From JANQPX01 sp041398025 (GTDB lineage: Bacteria > Pseudomonadota > Alphaproteobacteria > Geminicoccales > Geminicoccaceae), in assembly GCA_041398025.1 (NCBI GenBank), contig JAWKVM010000005.1, forward strand, positions 280,980-344,979: DNA of 64,000 bases, written 5' to 3'. Position numbers and translations under genes: made by a program. Under the pieces are notes generated by a model, which had not been told where the DNA came from, made no database searches, and saw only the letters and a list, made by a program, of their open reading frames with translations. This document shows positions 16,641 through 25,398 of the stretch, one piece after another. How positions within the stretch are numbered: the first letter of the stretch is position 1; each line of letters starts with the position of its first letter.

Positions 16641-18158
16641 TCATGCGCCGCGGCCAAAGGCCGGACCGTGCGGGCCGAGGCGAAGGCCATCGCGCAATCT
16701 TGCATAGGGTATGCGGTCGAGCTGGCAGGGATTGGCGCCCGGACTCTCGGCGAAGATCACATCCGCCGCGATCGGCTCGAAATCGGCCATGAAATGCACC
16801 GTGCTCTTGACCACGACGATGGCTTGAGCGGCGGGGTCGATGCCGAGATGGGAAAGGATGGCCTGATCCGCCGTCTGGGTGCGGTTCGAGCCGACGATGA
16901 CGGTGACGTCGGAATTTGCCTCCTCGATATGGAGTGCTGCCATCAGGCCGAGATTGGCTTCGGCGCCGCCGAACATCGGGCCGGTGAACGTGAACCGCCC
17001 ATCGGAGAGGGCGACCACACGGACCGTGGCCTTGTACGGTCCGGGGCTGAATTCGGAGAACCGGCCGCCGATCGCCGCCTCGAAGGTGGCGTGGAGGCCA
17101 GCGGCATGCGCCTTGGCTGCCATGTCCGGATCCCAGAGCATGCTGATCACCGCCCGTTCGGCGCCGCCGCGAACGAGAGCTGCAAGCAGGCCCGTGGTTT
17201 CGCCTGTGGCGCCCGCCCCCGGATTGTCCTGGGCATCGGCGATGATGACCGGACGCGACGCCGTAGCGGCCAGGGTTTTGGCCTTCGCGACCGCCTCGTC
17301 TGCCTGCACGAGCGGGTTTTGCAGATCGTCTTCGGCAGCCTGGAGTTCGCCGAGCATGGCATCGGCCGCAGCGTCGACGGCGGCCTGCTCGGTGCCGTAG
17401 GCGAAGACCGAGCAGCCGCAATGGGGGATATCGGCGGGCGGAAAGCCGAAGACGAAATCTACGGAGCGCACCGCACCTTTTTCCAGATCGGGCAGCATGC
17501 CGTAGAGCTGGGCTCCGGGCTGCCGTCGGGTCGACTGTGCCTGCAGTGGAATCAGGAAATCGAGCTGACGCCAGGCGCGGGCGAAGGGCTGGCCGCGTGC
17601 CAGCTCCTCGCGCAGCAGATGGCAGGCCCGCGCCCCAGTCGCTGCCATGTCGATATGCGGATAGGTGCGATAGATCGTGACCGAGGATGCCAGCTCCGCG
17701 AAGGCAGGCGAAAGATTGCCATGCAGGTCGAGGCTGACCGAGATCGGCAGGTCCGGCCCGACGACCGCGCGGATACGGCGCAGGAGTTCCGCTTCACCGT
17801 CGTCATGGGACTGGGTGACCATGGCGCCATGCAGATCGAGATAGACGCCGTCGAGATGATGGGCGCCAGCGATCGCGTCGACGATCATGCCGGCGATGCG
17901 ATCGAAGGCATCGTCGCTGACATAGCCGCCTGGCTCGGCGAAGGTCCAGAGGATGGGGAGGAGGTCGAAATCGCCCGCCTCGGCCAGAAAGCCGCCCATG
18001 GGAAGGTTGAGGCCGGTCAGCCCGTCGATGACCGCTTCGCCGCGCTGCAGCGCCGGCCAGGCTCCGCCCTTCTCGAAGATGTCATAGGTGGTGGGGAGCG
18101 GTGCGAACGTGTTGGTCTCATGCTGAAATCCGGCGATTGCGATCTTCGGACGTGCCAT
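16641..18158 (-). CDS. M81-family metallopeptidase (MlrC-like), copy 1
   Basis: A 505-residue zinc peptidase of family M81, whose founding member MlrC (microcystinase) hydrolyses linearised microcystin. The protein starts with the family's IAIAGFQHETNTF segment. Metal-site motifs are visible as YLDLHGAM, VSLDLHGNLS and YRTYPHIDMA, followed by the C-terminal MlrC_C domain (ADAQDNPGAGATGETTGLL; VVVKSTVHFMADF). No signal peptide, so cytoplasmic. It is co-directional with the AstE-like gene upstream (27-base gap) and the sialidase-like gene downstream, forming a minus-strand operon that diverges from a second M81 gene. Confidence 0.9.
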   Translation of the reverse strand: MARPKIAIAGFQHETNTFAPLPTTYDIFEKGGAWPALQRGEAVIDGLTGLNLPMGGFLAEAGDFDLLPILWTFAEPGGYVSDDAFDRIAGMIVDAIAGAHHLDGVYLDLHGAMVTQSHDDGEAELLRRIRAVVGPDLPISVSLDLHGNLSPAFAELASSVTIYRTYPHIDMAATGARACHLLREELARGQPFARAWRQLDFLIPLQAQSTRRQPGAQLYGMLPDLEKGAVRSVDFVFGFPPADIPHCGCSVFAYGTEQAAVDAAADAMLGELQAAEDDLQNPLVQADEAVAKAKTLAATASRPVIIADAQDNPGAGATGETTGLLAALVRGGAERAVISMLWDPDMAAKAHAAGLHATFEAAIGGRFSEFSPGPYKATVRVVALSDGRFTFTGPMFGGAEANLGLMAALHIEEANSDVTVIVGSNRTQTADQAILSHLGIDPAAQAIVVVKSTVHFMADFEPIAADVIFAESPGANPCQLDRIPYARLRDGLRLGPHGPAFGRGA

Positions 18159-18185
18159 GACGATTGTTCCCCATCGCGCTCTTGT

Positions 18186-19151
18186 TCAATCGACGAAGCG
18201 GCCGAGACGCACCGCCGTCTGGCCCTTCCAGAGACGGCGCGACGGCATGATCAGGACGCAGTCGTCATAGGGCGTGACCACGGGTTCGCCGCCGTCATGA
18301 CCGATCAGCGTGCCCGCCTTCGCCAGCACCTCCATGCCGTTGAAGTCACCCGCGAAGGTGAATTTTTCCGACTTGATGGTCACCGGTCCGGTCACCTCGA
18401 TCACCCGCTGGCCAGGCGGCAAGGGGCGATCGGCAAGGAAATCCGCGCCGAAATCGGCGTCGACGACATCGAGCAGGTGAAGGAAGCGCAGGGCGACCTC
18501 GATCGAGCGCGGGCCGGAGATCGCCTCCCAATGCTGCCCCGCCTCGAACAGGGTGGCGTTCTTCGCGCTCGCCGGGTCGCCGAAGCCCTCGAAATCGCGC
18601 ATGCGCTTGCCGGCGGCATGGCCCGGATCGCTGACGATATGGGCGGGCGTGCCGAGCTGCCGGGCGAGCGCTCGTCCCTTGTCGAGCGGGCCGGAGATCA
18701 TCAGCGGCGTCTGGCAGCGCTGCATGGAGTGGAGATCGAGCAGCATGTCGACCGTCTCCATCCAGGGCCGCACTTCCCGCGCCCGCGTCAGCTCGCTGGA
18801 TTGCCGATCGCCGTCCAGGGTCGAGAGATCCCAGAGCCGGTTGAAGTCCTCGTCGATCCAGCGCGTCGCCGTCGGGTTTTCTCTGTCGAACGCCTGATAG
18901 GCTGCGATGTTCATGAAGCCGAGGCTGAGTTTTCCGCGCACCGGCCGGACATCGTTCCGAAACAGCCAGTCGAGCGCGACGGCGCCGCAGGGCTCGTTGC
19001 CGTGGACCACGGCGCTGATCATCACATGGGGGCCGGCAATGCCCGAATCGAAGCAGGTGATGCCACTGATGCCGCTATTGCCGGCGAGATAGGGCGCGAT
19101 ATCGGGATTGTCGATCTCGACGGGAAAGTCGGTGGGCGTTTCCGGCGTCAT
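18186..19151 (-). CDS. Succinylglutamate desuccinylase/aspartoacylase-family amidohydrolase
   Basis: A 321-residue zinc hydrolase of the AstE/AspA family, which removes acyl groups from N-acyl amino acids. Zinc ligands are visible in AVVHGNEPCG (His, Glu) and LLDLHSMQ (His). The C-terminal beta domain (TIKSEKFTFAGDFNGMEVL, GHDGGEPVVTPYDDCVLI) is present. ATG 19151 gives a normal N-terminus; the frame is open further upstream to 19289 but would cross the divergent promoter region (19152-19242) and the M81 start. It is first in the operon with M81 copy 1. Confidence 0.87.
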   Translation of the reverse strand: MTPETPTDFPVEIDNPDIAPYLAGNSGISGITCFDSGIAGPHVMISAVVHGNEPCGAVALDWLFRNDVRPVRGKLSLGFMNIAAYQAFDRENPTATRWIDEDFNRLWDLSTLDGDRQSSELTRAREVRPWMETVDMLLDLHSMQRCQTPLMISGPLDKGRALARQLGTPAHIVSDPGHAAGKRMRDFEGFGDPASAKNATLFEAGQHWEAISGPRSIEVALRFLHLLDVVDADFGADFLADRPLPPGQRVIEVTGPVTIKSEKFTFAGDFNGMEVLAKAGTLIGHDGGEPVVTPYDDCVLIMPSRRLWKGQTAVRLGRFVD

Positions 19152-19242
19152 GGGGCGTCTCCGCTTGCGAAGGCTCTGACGGCCAGTAAACTCGAAGCTG
19201 GCGAGGCAGCACCAGTGCCATGAGGTCGGGGAGGACGAAAAA

Positions 19243-20760
19243 ATGACAGGTCCACGCGTTGCCCTCCTCGGTCTCAGCCTCGAAAGCAACCGCTTTTCGC
19301 CGACCGCGACCGCAGCGGATTTTCTCGGGCGCTACTGGTTCGAGGGCGACGAGATGCTGGTGGCTGCGCGCGCGCCGTCGAGCCCGATCGCTCAGGAAGC
19401 GGGCGCCTTCATCCGCATGATGGACGCCACCGGCCCCTGGCAGCCCCTACCGCTGATCCTGGCCTCCGGCTATCCCAGCGGTCCCATCGACGGTGGTTTT
19501 TTCAGGCAGACGCTTGATCGCATGACCGAAGGTCTGCAAGCGGCGTCACCGCTGGAGGCGGTCTATGTCTGCAATCACGGCGCCATGGTCGGCACGGACG
19601 ATCTCGATCCCGACGGCACCATGCTGGCCGCGATCCGGGACGCCGCCGGTCCGGCTTGCCGAATCGTGGTCAATCTCGACCTGCACGGCAACATCTCGAC
19701 GCGCATGGTCGAGAGCGTCGATCTGATCGTCGGCTATCGCACCAACCCGCATGTCGACCAGATCGAGCGCGGCGAGGAGGCGGCTTCCTCGCTCCGCCTG
19801 ATGCTGGCCGGCCAGGCCGACCCCAAGCCGGTCCTGGTCAAGCTGCCGCTCGCCCCTGCCTCGGTCACCCTGCTCACGGCAGCCGGCCCCTATGCCGATC
19901 TGATCGATCTCGGCCAGCGCCTTCAGGCGGAGCTTTCCGGCGCCATCCTGAACGTCTCGGTGTTCGGCAATTTCGTGTTCTCCGACACGCCCGACAACGG
20001 CATCGGCGTCGTGGTCACCGGCCGGCGCGAGCGCGCACCCGCGGAAACGCTCGCCATGGAGATCGCCGAACGAGCCTGGGTGGATCGCGCGCGCTTCAAG
20101 AAAAGCCTGACCTCGCTCGACGACGCCGTTCGCCTGGCGACGACAACTGACAGAAAACCGCTGATTTTTTCGGACGCCGGCGACAATCCCGGTGGCGGCG
20201 GCTCCGGCCGGACGACCGAGCTGCTGCAGGCCCTGGTCGAGGCCGGCACGCCTCGTGCCCTGGTCGGCTCGTTCTTCGACATCCCGCTCGCAGAGGAGGC
20301 GCATCAGCTTGGCCTCGGCGCCTCCTTTCGCGCGCGCTTCAACCGCCATCCAGGGACGCCGTTCGACAAGCCTTTCGAGGCGGACGCCGAGATCGTCGGC
20401 CTGCATGACGGCCAGGTGACCGGCAGGCTCGGCCTTTTCGCGGGGCGCGAATTGACGCTCGGGTCATCGGCCGCGCTCAGGATCGGAGACGTCACGGTCG
20501 TCGTCATCAGCGAGCGCTCGCAGACCGCCGATCCGGTTTTTTTTGAGATGTTCGACCTGGATATTGGCGGGGCGCATACGGTGGTGGTGAAATCGCGCGG
20601 CCATTTCCGCGCCGGGTTCATCCCTTGGTTTCCGCCGGAGCAGGTGATCGAGGTCGACACCGCCGGCCTGACCTCGCCCGTCCTCGAACGCTTCGACTGG
20701 CGGGGCCTGCCACGGCCGGTCTACCCGCTGGACGACGATGCCGAATGGCGCCGGTCTTGA
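19243..20760 (+). CDS. M81-family metallopeptidase (MlrC-like), copy 2
   Basis: A 505-residue M81 peptidase, the same length as copy 1 but clearly diverged: RVALLGLSLESNRFSPTAT in place of the usual GFxHETNxF, then YVCNHGAMVGTD, VVNLDLHGNIS, YRTNPHVDQI, the C-domain FSDAGDNPGGGGSGRTTEL and VVVKSRGHFRAGF. The missing HETN motif (a family metal/active-site segment) suggests altered chemistry or substrate. The ATG follows GGGGAGGACG. It diverges from the AstE/M81 operon and lies 108 bases upstream of the second dipeptide-type transporter. Confidence 0.88.
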   Translation: MTGPRVALLGLSLESNRFSPTATAADFLGRYWFEGDEMLVAARAPSSPIAQEAGAFIRMMDATGPWQPLPLILASGYPSGPIDGGFFRQTLDRMTEGLQAASPLEAVYVCNHGAMVGTDDLDPDGTMLAAIRDAAGPACRIVVNLDLHGNISTRMVESVDLIVGYRTNPHVDQIERGEEAASSLRLMLAGQADPKPVLVKLPLAPASVTLLTAAGPYADLIDLGQRLQAELSGAILNVSVFGNFVFSDTPDNGIGVVVTGRRERAPAETLAMEIAERAWVDRARFKKSLTSLDDAVRLATTTDRKPLIFSDAGDNPGGGGSGRTTELLQALVEAGTPRALVGSFFDIPLAEEAHQLGLGASFRARFNRHPGTPFDKPFEADAEIVGLHDGQVTGRLGLFAGRELTLGSSAALRIGDVTVVVISERSQTADPVFFEMFDLDIGGAHTVVVKSRGHFRAGFIPWFPPEQVIEVDTAGLTSPVLERFDWRGLPRPVYPLDDDAEWRRS

Positions 20761-20795
20761 TGGTGCTCTGCGCGGCGTGGCGAAAAAATCAAAGC

Positions 20796-20825
20796 TTGTT
20801 CCAAGCGGCGATCTGTGGCGACAAT
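20796..20825 (+). promoter_or_regulatory. Possible promoter of the second dipeptide-type operon
   Basis: TTGTTC (20796-20801) and GACAAT (20820-20825) at 18-base spacing, about 45 bases before the start codon at 20869. Weak by-eye match in the only gap (20761-20868) available for a promoter. Confidence 0.3.
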
Positions 20826-20868
20826 TCGGAACGGACGCCTGGCAGTCAACCAAGCAAGGAAAAGCGTC

Positions 20869-22452
20869 ATGAAACGAGCCCCCCTCCATCTGGCGACGAT
20901 CGCCGCGGCCTCGATCGCGATCGCATCCCCCGTCCTCGCCGAGGATCTGACCATCGGCCTCGCCTCCGAGCCCACCTCGATCGATCCCCACTATCATAAT
21001 CTCGGACCGAACAACGCACTTGCCGATCACATCTACGGCAATCTGATCACGCAGGACGAGAACCAGCAGCTCGAGCCGGGTCTTGCCGTCTCCTGGAAGG
21101 CGATCGACGATCTGACCTGGGAGTTCAAGCTGCGCGAAGGCGTGACCTTCCATGACGGCAATCCGTTTACCGCCGATGACGTGGTCTTCACCTTCGAGCG
21201 CGCGCCCGACGTGCCGAACTCGCCGTCGAGCTACGCCACCTACATCACTGGCAAGACCGCGGTGAAGGTCGACGACCTGACCGTGCATATCAAGACGGAA
21301 ACCCCCTATCCGCAGATGGCGAGCGACGTCTCGACCATCCCGATCATCTCGGCCGAGGCCGGCGAGGGGGCGAGCACCGAAGACTACAATTCGGGCAAGG
21401 CCGCGATCGGCGCCGGGCCTTACAAGTTCGTCGAATATGTCCCCGGCGACCGTATCGTGCTGGAGCGCAATCCCGACTATTGGGGCGAGGCGCCGGCCTG
21501 GGACAAGGTGACGTTCAAGCCGATCAAGTCAGCGCCCTCGCGGGTCGCGGCCCTGCTCGCCGGCGATGTCGACGTCGTCGCCGAAGTGCCGACCACCGAT
21601 ATCGCCACCCTCGAGGCCGACGAGAATGTCAGCTTGTTCCAGGGCGTGTCGAACCGGGTGATCTATCTCCATCTCGACCATTTCAGAGCCGACTCGCCCT
21701 TCGTCACGGCGAAGGACGGCAGCGCCATCGACAATCCGCTTCAGGACCAGCGCGTGCGAACGGCGATCTCCAAGGCGATCAGCCGCGAGGCCATCGTCGA
21801 GCGGGTGATGGAAGGCGTGGCACTCCCCGCGGGGCAGCTTCTGCCGGCAGGCTTCTTCGGCGTCAGCCCCAATCTGAAGCCGGTCGAATTCGACCCCGAG
21901 GGAGCGAAGGCGCTGCTTGCCGAGGCCGGCCTGCCCGATGGCTTCAAGCTCACCATCCACGGTCCGAACGACCGCTATATCAACGACGCCAAGATCGCCG
22001 AGGCGGTCGCGCAGATGCTGACGCGCGCCGGCATCGACACCGCGGTCGAGACCATGCCGCGCTCGGTGTTTTTTTCGCGCGCGTCTTCTGGCGGGCCTGA
22101 TGGCACGCCGGAATTCTCCTTCATCCTGGTCGGCTGGGGAGCAGGCTCGGGCGAGGCGTCGTCGCCGCTGAAATCGCTGATCCACACCTATGACAAGGAG
22201 GGCGGCTTCGGCGCCTCCAATCGCGGCCGCTACTCCAATCCTGAGGTGGACGCCCTGATCGAGGAGGCGCTTCGGACCATCGACGACGCCGCGCGAGAAG
22301 AGCTTCTGGCCAAGGCGACCGAGGTCGCGATCAATGACGGTGGGATCATCCCGCTGCACTACCAGGTCAACACCTGGGGCACGAAGAAGGGGCTGAAATA
22401 TATCCCGCGCACCGACGAGGCGACGCTTGCCATGAGCGTGGTTCCCGAGTGA
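20869..22452 (+). CDS. Dipeptide/oligopeptide-type ABC transporter substrate-binding protein
   Basis: A 527-residue SBP_bac_5 receptor with a clear signal peptide (KRAPLHLATIAAASIAIASPVLA, cleavage before EDLTIG). The family signature REGVTFHDGNPFTADDV and the STSIDPHYHN-type N-terminal segment are present. ATG 20869 is preceded by AAGGAAAAG; the frame extends to 20815 but that would bury the signal peptide. It resembles the first-operon receptor in layout, yet it is diverged enough (different ligand-contact regions) to suggest a different ligand. Confidence 0.92.
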   Translation: MKRAPLHLATIAAASIAIASPVLAEDLTIGLASEPTSIDPHYHNLGPNNALADHIYGNLITQDENQQLEPGLAVSWKAIDDLTWEFKLREGVTFHDGNPFTADDVVFTFERAPDVPNSPSSYATYITGKTAVKVDDLTVHIKTETPYPQMASDVSTIPIISAEAGEGASTEDYNSGKAAIGAGPYKFVEYVPGDRIVLERNPDYWGEAPAWDKVTFKPIKSAPSRVAALLAGDVDVVAEVPTTDIATLEADENVSLFQGVSNRVIYLHLDHFRADSPFVTAKDGSAIDNPLQDQRVRTAISKAISREAIVERVMEGVALPAGQLLPAGFFGVSPNLKPVEFDPEGAKALLAEAGLPDGFKLTIHGPNDRYINDAKIAEAVAQMLTRAGIDTAVETMPRSVFFSRASSGGPDGTPEFSFILVGWGAGSGEASSPLKSLIHTYDKEGGFGASNRGRYSNPEVDALIEEALRTIDDAAREELLAKATEVAINDGGIIPLHYQVNTWGTKKGLKYIPRTDEATLAMSVVPE

Positions 22453-22458
22453 GTCCTG

Positions 22459-22500
22459 CCGACGCGAAGGCGCCGGCCTAGCGCCGGAGCCTTCCGTCGG
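22459..22500 (+). other. Strong hairpin between binding-protein and permease genes
   Basis: The arms 22459-22477 and 22483-22500 pair along about 18 positions with one bulge and one mismatch around a CTAGC loop. It fills nearly the whole 56-base gap and lacks a T-run. It probably stabilises the binding-protein transcript or partly terminates transcription; three operons in this window have such a structure at this point. Confidence 0.65.
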
Positions 22501-22508
22501 ACCGGATC

Positions 22509-23486
22509 ATGTCGGTTTATATCATCAGGCGTCTGATCCAGAGCGGCCTCGTGGTCGTGGCGATGTCGCTGATCGTGTTTCTCGGCGTCAACGTCATCGG
22601 CGATCCCGTGCATATGTTCGTCAGCCCCGAGGCCGATCAGGCGGAGATCGAGCGGGTGATCCGCGATCTCGGCCTGGATCGTCCCCTGCACGAGCAATAT
22701 GGTTTTTTCGTGCTGGGCGCGTTCGAAGGCGATCTGGGAAGAAGCTTCGTCTTCGGCGAGCCCGCCTTGAAGCTGATCCTGCAGCGCATGCCGGCGACCC
22801 TGGAGCTCGCCTTCATGGCGCTGCTCATGGCCGTGGTCATCGGCATCCCGCTCGGCCTCTATGCCGGCCTCAAGCCCGAGGCCTGGACCTCCAAGACCAT
22901 CATGGCGGGCTCGATCCTCGGCTTCAGCCTGCCGACCTTCTGGGTCGGCATCATGCTGATCATGGTGTTCGCGGTGATGCTCGGCTGGCTGCCCTCCACC
23001 GGCCGCGGCGAGACGGTCGCCGTCTTCGGAATCGAGATCAGTTTTTTGACGCTCGACGGCCTGCGTCATCTGTTCATGCCGGCGCTCAATCTGGCGCTCC
23101 TGAAAATCTCCCTGGTGATCCGCCTGACCCGCGCCGGTGCCCGGGAAGCCATTCACCAGGACTACATCAAGTTCGCCCGCGCGAAGGGGCTGAGCCAGCG
23201 CCGCATCGTCTTCGTCCATCTGCTGCGCAACATCCTGATTCCCGTCGTCACGATCCTCGGCCTGGAGTTCGGCTCGCTGATCGCCTTTTCCGTTGTGACC
23301 GAAACCGTGTTCGCCTGGCCGGGCATGGGCAAGCTCCTGATCGAATCCATCCAGCAGCTCGACCGCCCGGTGATCGTCGCCTATCTGATGATGATCGTGT
23401 TCCTGTTCGTGGTCATCAACCTGATCGTCGACGTGCTCTACTCGGTGCTCGACCCGCGCGTCCGCCTGCAGGATCAGACGTCATGA
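22509..23486 (+). CDS. ABC transporter permease, DppB/OppB type
   Basis: A 325-residue permease starting MSVYIIRRLIQSGLVVVAMS, the standard first helix of DppB-like proteins. The EAA loop is DYIKFARAKGLSQRRIVFVH. The following GSLIAFSVVTETVFAWPGMG stretch is the family's conserved periplasmic/TM segment. The 9 bases between the hairpin and the ATG leave little space for a ribosome site. It overlaps the next permease by ATGA at 23483-23486. Confidence 0.92.
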   Translation: MSVYIIRRLIQSGLVVVAMSLIVFLGVNVIGDPVHMFVSPEADQAEIERVIRDLGLDRPLHEQYGFFVLGAFEGDLGRSFVFGEPALKLILQRMPATLELAFMALLMAVVIGIPLGLYAGLKPEAWTSKTIMAGSILGFSLPTFWVGIMLIMVFAVMLGWLPSTGRGETVAVFGIEISFLTLDGLRHLFMPALNLALLKISLVIRLTRAGAREAIHQDYIKFARAKGLSQRRIVFVHLLRNILIPVVTILGLEFGSLIAFSVVTETVFAWPGMGKLLIESIQQLDRPVIVAYLMMIVFLFVVINLIVDVLYSVLDPRVRLQDQTS

Positions 23487-24415
23487 AGGCGACGCTCGAC
23501 GAAGCCGCCCCGGACACCGCGACCGTCGAGTCAACGCTGCCGTCGGACGGCCCGTTCAGGCGCTTCTGGAGCGACTTTTTCGAAAGCCGGATCGCGACGC
23601 TCGGTCTCGTCGCCATCATCCTGATCGTCATCGCCGCCTTCTCCGCGCCGCTGATCGCGCCGCAGGACCCCTATGATCTTGCCCAGGTGAGCGTGCTCGA
23701 CGCGCGCCTGCCGCCGGGCGAGGTCAGCATGGACGGCTACACCTTCTGGCTCGGCACCGACGGCGCCGGCCGCGACCTCTGGTCCGCCATTCTCTACGGC
23801 CTGCGCATCTCCTTGTCGGTCGGGGTGATGAGCGGCTTCATCGCGTTGCTGGTCGGCATGGTGGTCGGTCTGACCGCCGCCTATGCCGGCGGGCGCACCG
23901 ATGCGCTGATCATGCGCGTGGTCGACCTCCAGCTCTCCTTTCCCGCCGTCCTGGTGGCCCTGATGCTGCTGGCGATCCTCGGCAAGGGCATCGACAAGAT
24001 CATCATCGCGCTGATCGTCGCCCAATGGGCCTACTACGCGCGCACTGTGCGCGGCTCCGCGCTGGTCGAGCGCAGCAAGGACTATGTCGAAGCCGCGGCC
24101 TGCCTCGGCCTCTCGCACAGCCGCATCGTGTTTCGTCACATCCTCCCCAACTGCCTGCCGCCCCTGATCGTGGTCGGCACGGTGCAGACCGCGCACGCGA
24201 TCGCCCTCGAAGCGACGCTCTCCTTCCTCGGCGTCGGCCTGCCGCAGACCGAGCCGTCCCTGGGCCTGCTGATCGCCAACGGCTTCGACTACATGCTCTC
24301 CGGCCGCTACTGGATCGCGGTCTTTCCCGGCGTGGCGCTGCTGGTCACCATCGTCTCGATCAATCTCGTCGGCGACCAGCTCCGCGACGTCCTGAACCCG
24401 AGGCTGCAGCGATGA
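23483..24415 (+). CDS. ABC transporter permease, DppC/OppC type
   Basis: A 310-residue partner permease. A ~35-residue cytoplasmic N-terminus is followed by the OppC_N-like helix (IATLGLVAIILIVIAAFSAP) and the BPD_transp_1 core with EAA loop DYVEAAACLGLSHSRIVFRH. ATGA overlaps at both ends couple it to its neighbours. It is similar in layout to the product of 2640-3602. Confidence 0.92.
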   Translation: MKATLDEAAPDTATVESTLPSDGPFRRFWSDFFESRIATLGLVAIILIVIAAFSAPLIAPQDPYDLAQVSVLDARLPPGEVSMDGYTFWLGTDGAGRDLWSAILYGLRISLSVGVMSGFIALLVGMVVGLTAAYAGGRTDALIMRVVDLQLSFPAVLVALMLLAILGKGIDKIIIALIVAQWAYYARTVRGSALVERSKDYVEAAACLGLSHSRIVFRHILPNCLPPLIVVGTVQTAHAIALEATLSFLGVGLPQTEPSLGLLIANGFDYMLSGRYWIAVFPGVALLVTIVSINLVGDQLRDVLNPRLQR

Positions 24416-25398
24416 GCGCAGCGGTGCTCGAGGTTCGCGACTTGCAGACCCACTTCTTCACCAAAGCGGGCATCGCCAGGGCGGTCGACGGTGTCAGCTT
24501 CACCATCGGCAAGGGCGAGCTGGTCGGTCTGGTCGGCGAATCCGGCTCCGGCAAGACCGTCACCGGTTTTTCCATCCTCGGCCTGGCCGACCCGCCCGGG
24601 CGTATCGTCGGCGGCTCGATCACCATCGGCGGCGCCGAACTCGTCGGCCGCAGTGAGGAAAAACTACGGCCGATCCGCGGGCGAAAAATCGCGATGATCT
24701 TTCAAGATCCGATGATGACCCTGAACCCGGTGCTGCGCATCGACGCCCAGATGATCGAGACGATCAAGGCCCATGAGGACGTCTCGGCGGATGCCGCGCG
24801 GGAGAGGGCGCGGGCGGCGCTTGGCAAGGTCGGCATCGCATCGCCGGACGAGCGCCTCGCCGCCTATCCGCACCAGTTCTCGGGCGGCATGCGCCAGCGC
24901 GTGGCGATCGCGATCGCCATGCTGTTCGAGCCCGAGCTGATCATCGCCGACGAGCCGACCACCGCCCTCGACGTCACCATCCAGGCGCAGATCCTCCATG
25001 AGATGCAAAAGCTCTGCGCGGACAGCGGCACGGCGCTCCTTTGGATCACCCACGATCTCGCGGTGATCGCCGGCCTCGCCGATCGTATCCTGGTGATGTA
25101 TGCCGGCCGCATCGTCGAAGAGGGGCCCGTCGACGACGTGCTCGATCACCCGCTCCACCCCTACACCAAAGGCCTGATCGGCTCCGTGCCGAGCCAGAAT
25201 GTTCGCGGCCGGCCGCTTGCCCAGATCCCCGGCATGACGCCGTCGCTCCTCCATCTGGGCACCGGCTGCGCTTTTGCAGCCCGCTGCCCGCGCGCCGATG
25301 CCCTCTGCCGGAGCGAAGCACCCGCCCTGACCTCGCACGGACCCGATCGCGCTAGCCGCTGTCACCACCCGCATCTCGACGTGGCGGCGGCGTCATGA
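24412..25398 (+). CDS. ABC transporter ATPase, DppD/OppD type
   Basis: A 328-residue ATPase starting MSAAVLEVRDLQTHFF. Motifs: Walker A GESGSGKT (about residue 44), FSGGMRQR, Walker B LIIADEPTTALD, LWITHDLAVI, and the C-terminal CAFAARCPRADALC cluster. The start is set by the ATGA overlap with the permease; the same frame is open upstream to 24025 only because of an antiphase read-through of that gene. Confidence 0.92.
   Translation: MSAAVLEVRDLQTHFFTKAGIARAVDGVSFTIGKGELVGLVGESGSGKTVTGFSILGLADPPGRIVGGSITIGGAELVGRSEEKLRPIRGRKIAMIFQDPMMTLNPVLRIDAQMIETIKAHEDVSADAARERARAALGKVGIASPDERLAAYPHQFSGGMRQRVAIAIAMLFEPELIIADEPTTALDVTIQAQILHEMQKLCADSGTALLWITHDLAVIAGLADRILVMYAGRIVEEGPVDDVLDHPLHPYTKGLIGSVPSQNVRGRPLAQIPGMTPSLLHLGTGCAFAARCPRADALCRSEAPALTSHGPDRASRCHHPHLDVAAAS

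Noticed and set aside
16293..19223. A 976-codon open frame on the plus strand
   Set aside because: It lies antisense to the sialidase-like, M81 and AstE-like genes, has no domain, and its His/Asp/Arg-rich composition is that of a shadow frame in GC-rich DNA.
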